Positions 1 to 11,600 of a stretch of 64,000 bases of DNA are shown here, piece by piece; position 1 is the stretch's first letter; each line of letters begins with the position of its first letter. This stretch comes from Notospermus geniculatus (taxonomy: Eukaryota > Nemertea > Pilidiophora > Heteronemertea > Lineidae). The translations under genes and the position numbers were made by a program. The stretch is taken from contig NMRB01000244.1 of assembly GCA_002633025.1 (NCBI GenBank), positions 43,812 to 107,811 on the forward strand. The letters run 5' to 3'. Below the pieces are notes generated by a model. It was given only the letters and a program-made list of their open reading frames with translations. It was not told the DNA's origin and did not search any database.

Positions 1-413
1 ACTGTAAGTACCTGGCAAAACGTGAAGGATCATATGAATGCATTTAGTAAGTACTGCCAGCCATTGTTACATTGGAAAAAGACAGTCTGACATGTCTGAG
101 TTGTATGAGAAGGTGTGGTCCGGTTCATCGTCAGCATGGATGGATCTCCGATTTGATTCATTTCTCCTTGTCGGCTCTTTTCCAGTGTATAAATCATCAA
201 TTTTATGAGTTCCTATTTCTACGTTTGTGTCCAATTTATTTGTATAATTTGTGTTGTGGTGTGGATCACCAGTGGCTTCATTCTTTCATTGTGTATTAAA
301 CCTGACGTGACACTTTTTTACGTCTGATTCTAAAGGCGAACAGTGATTAGACACTGATAAATCATTCTTGCCATTCATGTCTGACATACTGCTGAGAAAG
401 GCCATTCATGCAG

Positions 414-485
414 AGAAGTTCACAATAGTTCACAAGAAAACTCTTGTCAAGGGCTATATTTTAAGTGTGTTAGGGACTGGTACTG
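414..485 (+). CDS. Possible upstream exon with N-terminal half of first PDZ
   Basis: An open stretch reading EKFTIVHKKTLVKGYILSV ends at a good donor (GGTACTG|gtaagt) and looks like PDZ strand beta-1 plus a GYGL-type loop. The next certain exon (2467) begins in the following part of a PDZ fold. However, this exon would end in phase 1 while 2467 needs phase 0, so an unseen small exon would have to lie between them. The acceptor ttcatgcag has a weak pyrimidine tract. Weak candidate only. Confidence 0.25.
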
Positions 486-1187
486 GTAAGTTTGTAATTT
501 CTCTGTTTCTGTTCACAAATTCATACAGTTGTACCACCCATCTGCTGTCTTCGTACCATTATTTCTTTGTATCGGTATATCTTGGCTGTTTTGAAGTGCT
601 CTCTCTTCAGTATACATATGCAGTCTCTCCCGCAGCAACTGGACATACATGTATATCGTGGTTGGATTCAGACACTTCTGAGATTTAAAAAATATGAGAT
701 GACATGAAGTTATACCAGCGGAGGGTTAACTGAATTACAATGTCGTGGATTAGAAGGACACTAATCTTTAATCACAATAAAACTTACTTGGGAATATTCA
801 GCCCTCAGTTCTGGTCTATTTGTCTAGTCCACTGGGATGTGAATTTAAGTACCGTGTGGGCCTAGGGGTGCTAGAGACGGCTCTCGTGTTTGTTGAACCA
901 AGTCAGATGTTAATCGCCTCTAAGCTGAAGGCTTTCAAAAGACATCCCTTCGAGGTCACAAGGTATCCTGTCAAAAATAAGTTTCCTTCCAATGTCAAAC
1001 CGCAACCAAGCAGGATCAAGTAGAGTACAGCGGGCAACCGGTGGGAAGTGACACATCTCCCTCCATACATTGCCACTTATTCCATGCAGACACCCGGTGC
1101 ACTTCCCATGGCGTGGTCCGCTATACTCTACTTGAGCCCCACTCTACTTGAGCCCCAAAGCACCTTCGAACCAGTACGTCGAACCAG

Positions 1188-1439
1188 TACGTCGGACAGA
1201 CCATGTGTTTCCGGAGAAGGATGAACAACCACAAATCCAACATCCGGCGGGGGATAGAGGATGAGCGTGACTGCTCATTACTCTATACCCATTTTAAACT
1301 GCCAGGACATTCTATCAAGGACCTGATGTTCACCATTCTGGAGACATGTTCAGATGACACGACCCTCCTCAGTACAGAGTTGAAATGGATGTGGACCCTT
1401 AAAACTATCACCCCCTCAGGCCTCAACACTAGGTCCTGA
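1188..1439 (+). mobile_element. Penelope-like retroelement remnant: GIY-YIG endonuclease C-terminus
   Basis: The frame reads YVGQTMCFRRRMNNHKS, then HFKLPGHSIKDLMF, and ends LKTITPSGLN before a stop. The order YVGQT, R..MN.HKS, HF...GH and E.KWM..L.T..P.GLN is characteristic of the C-terminal GIY-YIG nuclease of Penelope-like elements. No reverse-transcriptase domain is visible upstream, so the copy is 5'-truncated. The flanking sequence at 1019-1135 contains an imperfect inverted repeat (agtagagtacagcgg / ccgctatactctact). Confidence 0.75.
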
Positions 1440-2150
1440 GTTTCTGATAACCTCGCAGCTTCCCCTTAGTGTCAGAGCCAAAAACATTTGGCATGGGGCC
1501 CCAGATGGGGTCCTTTCACCCCCTCTTTTCTTTTAATAGGGTCGTTGCTTTGGAAGACTGTAGCTCAGGCCGGGGGACAGGGGTCCTTTTTCTAGGCCTT
1601 GTCTTCCATTGCTCTTCTCCTATTTTGTTCGCTGGTCAGTGCTTTTCAACCCCTCTTTTCCCATTAGTAGACCCTTTTCCTTGGAGGACAGGGTTCCTCT
1701 TTTTTAGGCCTTTGTCTTCGTCCATGGTCTGTTTCTAAATTTTCGTTGGTCAGGTTTTGTAGGTGCTGTTCACCTAGGCTTTCTTTCTTTACTGTTGCCC
1801 CTTCATTTCTTATTATCTCTTTCTTCATTTCTTTTTCTAGGCCTAATTTTTTATCACTTCCTCATTCATTTGTTTAATATAAATTACTCTTACTATAGTC
1901 TTGGGGTATTGTACTGTTAGTATAATTATACTGTTAGTTTAATTCCTCCAAGCTACAATGTATATTATACACCCTTCCTTTCAGCCTATTCAAGCCTTAC
2001 ATTCACTAATTACATTTCTGTTAGGTTGAGCAACCACTTTTTGGGGCTTGTATTCTTTCCTTAATTGCTGTCACGTCCTGTTTGGATGGGATACTTCTAA
2101 TCTACATTTGGGTTTCAGCTCAGACTGTTCTAGAGTTTCGGATTGTAAAG

Positions 2151-2204
2151 TTCCAGCCTGAAGAAGACCCCGGTTGGGGTCGAAAATTTGCAAACACTCT
2201 GGAA
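2151..2204 (+). ncRNA. Hammerhead-ribozyme-like motif downstream of the Penelope remnant
   Basis: Outer arms TTCCAG (2151-2156) and CTGGAA (2199-2204) can pair as stem I. Between them lie CTGAAGA (2158-2164), a hairpin GACCCC-GGTT-GGGGTC (2166-2181) and GAAA (2182-2185), followed by a small self-complementary tttgcaaa. This matches the order CUGANGA, stem II, GAAA of a hammerhead core. There are one extra A and one unpaired C beside the core, so it may be degenerate. Hammerheads are known from Penelope-like elements. Confidence 0.4.
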
Positions 2205-2466
2205 ATTGCCTTTTCATTTATCATATATTGTGTGTCAATTTTTGTGCTTTTCTCCTCTTTGGAAAGCACCTTCTCAAAAGAGATTTCTTCCAGACGACTT
2301 TTGAATAAGCCAGTTTCATCCACTCTCGGCAGCCGATCCCACAGCTTCGTGCTGGAGATAGAAAAGTCCTTACCACCAAATGACTTGTGGTGAGTGGCAG
2401 GAACCCTCCACACAATGCATCAGGTTGCCAATATTTTGATTTCGTGTTAATCTCTTGTCGTTGCAG

Positions 2467-2640
2467 GTCAATCGTGTGTTGATCAACGGTATCTGCCACA
2501 GAAACAACTCAGTGAGAGTCGGGGATCGTCTGGTTTCATGCAATGGTAAACAACTCACGAAAATCTCTCTCCAGGAGTGTGTTCAGCATCTAAAGACAAC
2601 GGGAGACATCACGATTGAACTGCTTCGTAAAAGTGAGCAG
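2467..2640 (+). other. PDZ domain A (C-terminal portion)
   Basis: The exon opens after ttgcag with VNRVLINGICHRNNSVRVGD followed by RLVSCNGK. This is the beta-3/alpha-A/beta-4 part of a PDZ fold: a GD turn, a VN/CN-like strand, then an alpha-B helix (SLQECVQHLK) and a final beta strand (ITIELLRK). The peptide-binding GLGF loop must be encoded upstream of this exon. Confidence 0.8.
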
Positions 2641-5600
2641 GTCGATGCAGAGTGTGTTGAAAAAGCTGAGGTACTATCAGCCGATTCCGACACTGAACAT
2701 GGTTATGTTTCTGATGACAGTGGACCAGAACTCACCAGTTGGAAGAAATTAAATACGTCCAAAGATTCTGACACAGATGTGAGGAGAAAAGAGGTGAAAG
2801 GGGATGTAAAGAGAAGTAAAAATGATGGTAAAACAATCCACCCAAAGGCAATCGACCAACAGCACAACAAACTGTTTGCTAGTTCTAGTATTAGATTGGC
2901 GTTTGCCCGTAGACGTTACAGAATACACCTGGACTCTGATGAGGAATATGACTCTGATACTAACACCACCTCGTCTGAGAAAAGCGTCGAGTTGGTAAAT
3001 TTGAGGAGATTAAGTTCACCAAGCATGGATTCTAATTTTTTCTTAATTGATCCTGACTGTACTGAGGGGTCACGCCCTCTAAACACCCCAGATCTGTATG
3101 CCAAGAACTGGGAAATGGGCATGGAAGCATTTCTTCCACCTGAAAAATCGAAACCTGAGGATCCGGATGAAAGAGAGACGAGGTTCTATGAGGATATTTA
3201 TGAAGTATATAACTTTCATGCCTCTGATACTGACTCTGTGGCTGTTGATAAGACCCAGCTAAACAAGGGAAAGGAGAGTGATCCTTGGATGTCCCCATAC
3301 GAGACGGATAATCTCTCCATGGTCACGATAGAGGAGGAGGCAGTCGAGCCGTCTTATCTTGACGATGATAGGTCTCAGCGTATCGACCCAACACCTGAGA
3401 GTGCAGTGTTCGAGACTTTTACTGCAATGCTTAAGGATGATCTTGTGGGTAAACCAGTTGTGACATGCGACAGCGATGTCAAAACAAACGAGTCTACTTC
3501 TGCTGAGAAGGAAAGTTTGGTGGAGTCAGGTTTCATTGGGAGTGAACACGGGGAGACGAGTGTCAAGGAAAAGGTTAGGAGTGATCCACCATATACGTTT
3601 ATAGATGAACTCCTTGATTATCTCAGCGAGGAGGAACGTGCCATGAATCCAAGCAAAGAGCAACGCACAAGGAAGGCAGAGGTGGCAGCCAGTAAGCCAT
3701 CAAAGCCACGGTATTCCTGGGATCACCTGTTCTATGTGGGACCCGATTGCACGGACAATGGGTGTCCATCACCACAACAATCTGATCCACCTGAAGGTGG
3801 GAACAGGTTTCCCCGTTCATCAACACCAAAGGATAAGACAACAAGTCAGGACATACTGTCAACGAAGTCAAGTAACAATCACCCACCAAAGACATTAGAT
3901 TTACCGATGTCAGATCCTAGTCAGGGCCTCAGTGAAGTCACCCCGGAGGCACTCACCAGCCCGTTTGAAAAACTTGAGCAAGAACTTGCTGAGCAGGAAT
4001 TTGCTGATCTTGCTGGTGGATTTTCATCATCGGATGACCCATGGAGGATACCACAGAAGAAGGAAGAAAGGGGTGGAAGCCCTATGTTGGATTTAAGTCC
4101 GGTGGAACAGGAGACTATTAGGAGTCTGTTGTCCAGGTCACCACCGTCATTACCACCAGAGGTCCCACCAAAACCTACCAGAGATTCAAGTATTACAAGA
4201 GAGAGTAAAGATATGGACAAGGGTGCTACAGAGACCACAGAATCATCTGTGGTGTCATCTCAGAGTGCTTCTGTGCAAGTTGAACCTGTGATCTCTCAAA
4301 GTAAGGCACAAAACATTGCATCAAAACCAACAAGTGATCACATTGTATTAGACGAGAGGCCTTCTGTGGATCAGTCACAGGGCAACGTGGAATCGGTGCA
4401 AGCCAACGAACCAGTGTTGGTCAAACCAAAGTCATCTTGGACCAACGGTGCCAAGTCAACTGTGTCCAAGGATGATATCAATGGTTTGCCAAAGGAGCAC
4501 AATGATGCAAAGGTTCTTGATAGTGATAATGTTTTCTATGGTCCTGCTAATCCAGTGGCGCCATCTAGAGACAAGGATAAGAAACTATTCTCAATGATCT
4601 CCGCACAACCTTCTGTCGAAAGGAAAACAAGTGCCGTCAAGTCATTGGCCAAAAAGTTTGAATCTTCAACAAGTGAAGATAAGAAAGATCTCAACCGTGC
4701 CAAATCTGTCGTCGAAAAACCTCCGTCCAGTAACACTGCCATGTTTTACATGGGCCCTACGGCTGACCTACCTCCATCTCATGATAAGGAGGATGCAGTT
4801 CAAAAGAAAGCCAGTACCCATGTCGTGGATCCTACACTGCCTGTCATCAGACGTCCAAATTTAAACTCGTTAAAACCATTGTCACCCCGCCGACCGTTCA
4901 GCTGGAGTGGTTACCTGGATACGAAACATATTGTGAGTCCAACCTCAGACGTTACCGATGGCAACAGGCAGAAAACAAGGAAAAGTACATTGTCACTCGC
5001 TGATGAAATTCGCGAGGAGGAGAAAGAGAAAAAGCTGACGTCGTACGAAAAGTTAGCATCTCCGAAGCCGTTCAGTAAGGAGATGATCCACGTCCCACTC
5101 GCCCAAGTCATCGAACCTGTCATAAAGCAAGAACGCAGCCAAGCCGGCCCATTCCAGATTGACGTGTTAAAAAGTATCCTTGGGATCGGTCTCAAGGTCA
5201 GAGTGACGAGTGAAGGTCAAGTTACAGTGCAGGAGATAGAAAGAAACAGCCCGTTGATGAACATCGGGAAGGTCCTGTAAGTGTGATGATGGAGATCATT
5301 GGACTGGAATTGTTGTTGTTGAGGCCCCTATTACATAGAAGTATACGGTATATGAAAACGCCGGTTAACAAAGGCTTCCCGAGGATTCACGACCGTGAAG
5401 CCATTGTTAACCGGCGTTTTCGTATACCGTATACTGTACTTCTTTGTAATAGTGGTCTTAGAGACGTATTCTTTCCAGTAGAATGTATGCAAGGCTGGTT
5501 GTTTTTCGTCTACTTCAAGGTGCAAGTCTCGTCCTTTCTAGTTGCACACCATGCGACATGTTCTTGTTCTGTGGTAACTTATGAACCATCCCGTTTATGG

Positions 5601-8600
5601 TCACCCTGTCTGGTACAGATGTTGAAGTGGGAGCTAAGTTGATTTTCACGTGTTGACAGCTGTTGGCAAGAGATTACATTGGCGTCAAAGAATCCAATGC
5701 CTCAAAAGGACAGGATTTTCTTTTCCTTCAACATCGAGGCTTTGGGAATCACTTATGATATTCTTCATCATTGCAGGGTTGGTGATTTCTTACTGAGTGT
5801 CAACAGCACGGTGGTGATCGGACTTTCCCAGGCCAGAGTGGATCAGATACTACGGTTACTTCCACGAGGACTGAATAAACTGATCCTGTCGATCACGCCG
5901 TATTACCTTGATAACAAGAAAGGTGAGTTGACAAGCAGACACGTGTTATTGATTCATACCATCTTTAAGCCGCGTTTACTGGTGCACGGATCCGGTCCAT
6001 CTCTGGTCCGCATCTGGACTCCCACTCCGGCTTCCGCAATTGATGGAAACGGACGCCACTAAACACTGCAATGAAAATCCATTTGATCGATTTTTTGACG
6101 GGCCGGACACGGAGCAGAGTCGGAGCGGATCCGTGTGCCAGTAATAAAATGCAGCTTTAGTCTGTCTGTGTTGGATGTAAAATACTTGTCAATACAACTT
6201 CTCATTCTGATCGGATAGCCTACAATTTTCTGTGAAATTCCATGTTTTGATTCTGGCTTGAACGGAATACCCAAGTCAGATTTCAGTGACATGAGCACAG
6301 AATTCATCCACAAAGCTATGGACATAATTATATTGTTTTGTCCTTGGCAGGTGTTTCATTTGGTGATTGATTGATTGTTCATGGTCAATTCTGAATACAC
6401 TCAACAGAGGCAAAAATTTGACGGTGTATGGCGAGTATTGGGCGTGTCATGCTTGAACGTTTCATGACTGTGAACAATGTAGTTGTCGTTGTCAGCAGTG
6501 AAGTGGTCGCTTGAAGCATTGTGCTGTGCTGTGTAGAGCCTAGCAATTGTTGAGAACAGGACTACGTACAGAGAAGTCAGCAAACCTACTGACAAGACTG
6601 TAATCCATTGAATTTGATTGTTTGGCCTCGCTACTCCTTGACAAACACTCCGTTTTGTGTATGGCTTTCAACCTGTTCCTACTATGATGTGTCGAGAGAG
6701 ATGTTGTAGTTTGTGTACCTAGAACTGGGAGAGTGTTGTTTTAGATAGTGAACAAATGTTTTTGTATGTCCAGGAAAATAGAAACTAAAAAGTTACATGC
6801 TAAATCTTTGTGGTGGCATATTGATTTATTGAGGGACCTCAGCATAGTTCACTACTGAACATGCCAGTCAGATCACCATGTTTTTAGCCTGAACTGAACT
6901 TCACCAACCATTCCGACAGGTGAAACATTACATCTGCACTGGTGTTTGTGTCACACTGATTCCTCACTGTTTGGTGTAAACAATCTCAAACCATAGCAGT
7001 AACGCTTTGTTTACTTAAAGTCAAGCTGATGTCCAGACCATTTTGCTGTCCTTTATGAGTCACAATTTGCTAATGTGTTATTTTGTATATATGACATAGT
7101 AAATGGCTTTCAAATGAATAATTTGCAAAAAAATACTTGTTTCTTGGTATCACTGTCTTCAGTTTTACTCAGCAAATCTGTGGNCTTATGTCATGTTATC
7201 AAATTTGAATATCAAATCTCACCACGATATCAGCAAATATCATGCGACCGAGCAGGTGCAAACTGAAAATTTCAGTTGCAATAACATCCGTGGATGAGCA
7301 ATGATGTTGTGATACCAGTTTCAAGTCACTTACTGTGGCAGATCTCCCGATATGTCAAAATATCAAATTTGATATATCAATATCATTATGATGCTGACAC
7401 TGGAGAATAAATTTGTTGATGCCAGTATCTTGCCAAGGGCCATAAACATAGGGAAGGAACTTGTTGCTAGTGCTCTACCTGGCGTCGGAGACAAGTTATT
7501 CAAGAAACAAAAGTGTGACAGACAAAATCTCAACTTTTGATATGTCAATTTCACCATGAACCAGGTATCGGAGACTGGAAATTTTCATTCCATCTTGTAG
7601 CTCAGGTCATGAAACCTGGGGGTAGGTCACATTTCCAGGTCTGTAGCTCTTACAGGAACAAAGTTACAGGTGTGACAGACTGAACAGACAGACAGACAGA
7701 CAGACACACACACACACACACAGACAGACACCACGACCAAACACTATATGGTTTCCGATCTTGAGATCGGAAACCATAATTACCTGCACTGATCAATACT
7801 CACTGGTGTTGCTGTGCTGCAGAGTGACTGCGGTTTATGTTGAAATGTTGGAGACAGTTGACAAGGACAGGCTTTTCTTTTGCTTTCTACCGGTGGTATG
7901 TATTGTGCTCACTGCTTTGTTTATGCTGCCTCTCTGCACTCTCAATCATGTGTCATTAGAAGCTCATATGCGTCGTAGATCCCATTGATGTGTCGGCTGT
8001 TACTCTGTAGAAAACTAAAAGTGAGTGGTATCTAACTGAGGTTGTAAAGAGACCGATTTCACCTCGTGTTTTGGACTTTATTCAGTGTGCGCAGTCATTT
8101 GAAACATCAATGGTCATTTCAAGCCAGATTAGATCAGAGATGAAGAAAAGTTGCTTTTGGACGATTGTGGGATGTCAACTCATTGGATACCATTCACCAC
8201 TTGTCAAATGTAGAGCATGTTCACTGCCTTGTAGATAGCTATGTCCTTCTCTCTGTATGCCATAGGCACCAAGGGATACACCGAGTGAGGGTTACAACCC
8301 TAACCCTAAACCCTAAATGAAGGTCTGCAACCTTCCCATCAGGTCCCTGGTGTATGCTGCATGATGAAACGATTGCTTCATAGATCTTTGCCGTGTTTTC
8401 TCACTACTGACTCAACTGACTCAGTGAAACTGGAAACTTCTATCCTTGATGATTGAATTAGGCCCTGTGGTGCTGGATTTCTTGGTAGGGTGTGGGAACA
8501 TGGCTCATAGATAGAGAATGTTTGAAGGATGTCAGATACCGTACATTGGATATTTGTGAACTGATCCAGCAAAAGCAGGCGCTTGTTGGAGGTGATCGTC

Positions 8601-11600
8601 ATTGGTCATCAGTTTACTCAACTATTATCACTGCTGTCCACTACTGTTGTCAAGCTGCAGAGACGTACATTTCAGCTATTGTGTTTTAAGGATGTTAACC
8701 CTTTCCCTGGTTGCAACAAGCACCTACTTCTGCTAGATCAAGTCACATATCTGTGAGAAGAAAGCGTGCCACCATACAGATCTTTTGTCATATGGTTATC
8801 TCGATGCTCAACTGCAAAGTTACTTGTTGAAATCTACTAATGTAGACACTCTTTCATGGAATATAACTGCATGTGATTTAACGAATGTCGACATTTGTGT
8901 CTCTTGTCTGAACCCATGCTGTGTTCGAAATCAACCTGTCTGATTGTAACACTGATTCCCTTTTACTTTTCAGAAGAGCCTTCAGTTTATGGTGGACCAA
9001 GTCATGAACGTGTTACGAGATGTCGCCCCACCCCGGGAATGTTCAGGTCGCTCAGTTCCAACTACCCAGAGACCACAACATGCAACAGTGAAATGTCAAC
9101 TCTTAATCGTATCAGAGCTGAGATTGATGCCTGGAAATGTTATCAACCTGCCCAGTCAAAGGTCTGCCTCCAGAAGGGGCCTACATCACAAAATAACGGT
9201 CAGAAACAGGAGTCATTTAAAAAGACAAGCGAGACTTTCTCTACCTCCTCAAAGTCTCCAGTTACCACGGTTACAGCCTCCTCTGCTTCAGATGACGTAC
9301 AAACTAAGGAGGAATTGGATGATGTCTTCGCTTCATTTGATGAAGCTGCATCTATTGGTGAAGACATTTTATGCGGGATGGATCAATCGAGTGTTACACC
9401 TCCTTTCGTAGATCAGCCAAGGGTTACATCTCCTGACTTGAAAACAACCAGCATCCAAGTAGACGTTACATCAACAGAGGATTTGATGTGTCATGAAGAA
9501 GTAGAAATATCACTGCTAGACATCTCCACATCTGATAAGAAGTGTACAACAAGTCCATTGAATGAATTGTTCGAAAATCCCCCAGACCATGAAATAGCCG
9601 ACCTTCTCATGCCCTTAGCTGCAAATGAATTCTCCGCATCAACTGAGGCTGTAGATGAAATCTCTGAGAATGCATCACTAGCTGTGTTAGATGAAGTCTC
9701 CTGGACAACTGAGGCTGTGGCTATGGATACACTTGGAGTTGAAGCGACGCCTCTCGGACATACGGAGTTCGTCCCAGATTGTCCTGAAATGCAGTCCATG
9801 GATGCAAAACCACCTTGCAATGGCCGTCCTTCCGATTCACCAGACACTCAGTCATCATCACAAGAATGCACTCGACAACGGAACCAAGTTTGTTCTTCTG
9901 CTGAAGATGTTGAGCCAGAACTGATATGTCCTGTCAAACATACTCAGACAAGCTGTGAAGAAACTAGAAAGTTACCATTTGATGCTGATGAGCTGAACGT
10001 CAAGGAATTATTGAGCAAACTGTGGGCGTTGGAGGTTGATAAATGTGACGAAACAACAGACTCAGCTGAGACGGAAGTTCCTTTTGTTGAAGAAGATGTG
10101 ACTGCAAGTGAAGCGTCACAAAATGCTGCTGTTAATCCGTCATATCTTTTGTTGACAAGCAAAGTGACGACTCCTGACGAGGCTGAGGAGATATTGAGTG
10201 GCTCCGTACTGACCGAGAAACCTGTCATTGGGATTCGTTCATGGAATGGCGAGGAACCACATTGTTCTGATAGTAGTTCTCTATCATCGTCGTCGTCATT
10301 AACATCTGAGGATGATTCTGATTCCTCGTCCACCATTTCCACTGGCACAAGTGTCTCCACGGCGATATCAGTGGACCAAGGTAGAGACGATATCCCTGAT
10401 GATGCCGGCAGTGACTTGACGATTGTCACCTTCCTTGAAGATTCTTCAGACATCTTGGCTACAAGATCAGCCGAAGCAGCTCCTGCTGTTGAAGGAGGGG
10501 ATACAGTTGCTCCTGAAGTCGCCACCTCTGCTGGGAGCTGGGAAGATGAAGATGCTCCTGTTCCAGATCTTCCCACATCACCATCTCCCATGGTTGATGA
10601 TTCTTCAGCGTGTGTGAGGACGTTATGTCAGGAAAACGAGAAGGAGGATGAGAATCTGATGGATGAAGATCTGGATGGCACAGAACATGCAGATAACAGT
10701 GGGGTGAGAGAAGATGGACAGTCATTAGCATCAGAGATGATGAAGTCACCAGGAATAGATGCTTGTCAGTCTCCAGTGCCAGATGTATCTCAGTCAACAG
10801 ATCCAGGAGTATCTCAACCTCCAGGAGTGTGTCAGTCAACAGAGCCAGGAGTATCTCAGCCTCCAGTGCCAGGAGTATCTCGGTCTCCAGTGCCAGTATC
10901 TCAGTCTCCAGTGCCAGTATCACAGTCTCCAGTGCCAGGAGTATCTCACTTTCCAGTGTCAGAGACATCAGAATCACCAACACTGGATGTACCTCACCCA
11001 CCAGTTGTGTCACAGTATCCTGTGCAAGATCTGGGCCAGTCACTGCCAAATGTATCAGAGGCACTAGATCAGGAGGTGTCACAGTCACCAGAGTTGGATC
11101 TGTCTCAGTCAGCAGTTAAAGAAGCGTCTCTGTCACCAGCACAGTCTCCAGTTCATCATGTATTGCCAGATGTGTCTCCAATGTCAGATGTACCTGATGA
11201 TGAAGTCTTCAATAGAAAATCTGATCTCCCAGAATCCTCAGCCGAGGACCAAGAGACACCAGGCCTGTGTCATGCATCAACACCAGTTGTTCACTCTACT
11301 GTCACCAGGAGGCACTCTGACTATTTCCTCGGGAAGAGACCAGAGTTTCTGAGGCCCTTCATGAAGAGTGAGACAGTGAGGGGTTTGGGAGCCACCAGTT
11401 TTAAAGATCTTATCAGTCTTGAGGCACAGCTGCAGAAAAAACACAAAATAGTCAAGTCACAGTCGTTCTCGGATGCGTTCCCAAGGCAACCAGTGCCAGT
11501 CAACATTGTCAAAGATCTACGAGCTTTCTTTGAGTCGAGGACGTCGTGTGAGGATGTGTCACAAAGACGACCGCTAACTGACTTCGAGTCGGCAAAGTTT

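Larger units (their letters stand above)
5923..8973 (+). other. Intron of the PDZ gene
   Basis: No convincing exon is visible. Contents are a degenerate repeat ending in a microsatellite (7681-7732), a perfect short palindrome, a telomere-like tract and a single unresolved base at 7184. Confidence 0.6.

Noticed and set aside
820-1023. 67-codon frame upstream of the Penelope remnant as a PDZ-gene exon
   Set aside because: No PDZ-like motif, no clear splice sites, and it is close to repeat sequence.
2082-2413. Overlapping open frames on both strands at 2.1-2.4 kb
   Set aside because: They cover the 3' part of the retroelement and the hairpin; nothing in them resembles a protein family.
8297-8318. 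Chromosome-fusion scar from telomere repeats
   Set aside because: Only about three imperfect units and no head-to-head arrangement.
9944-11088. Long minus-strand open frames of 209-215 codons opposite the PDZ gene
   Set aside because: They are shadows of the large coding exon; composition follows the repeat on the + strand, and no splice or domain evidence exists.
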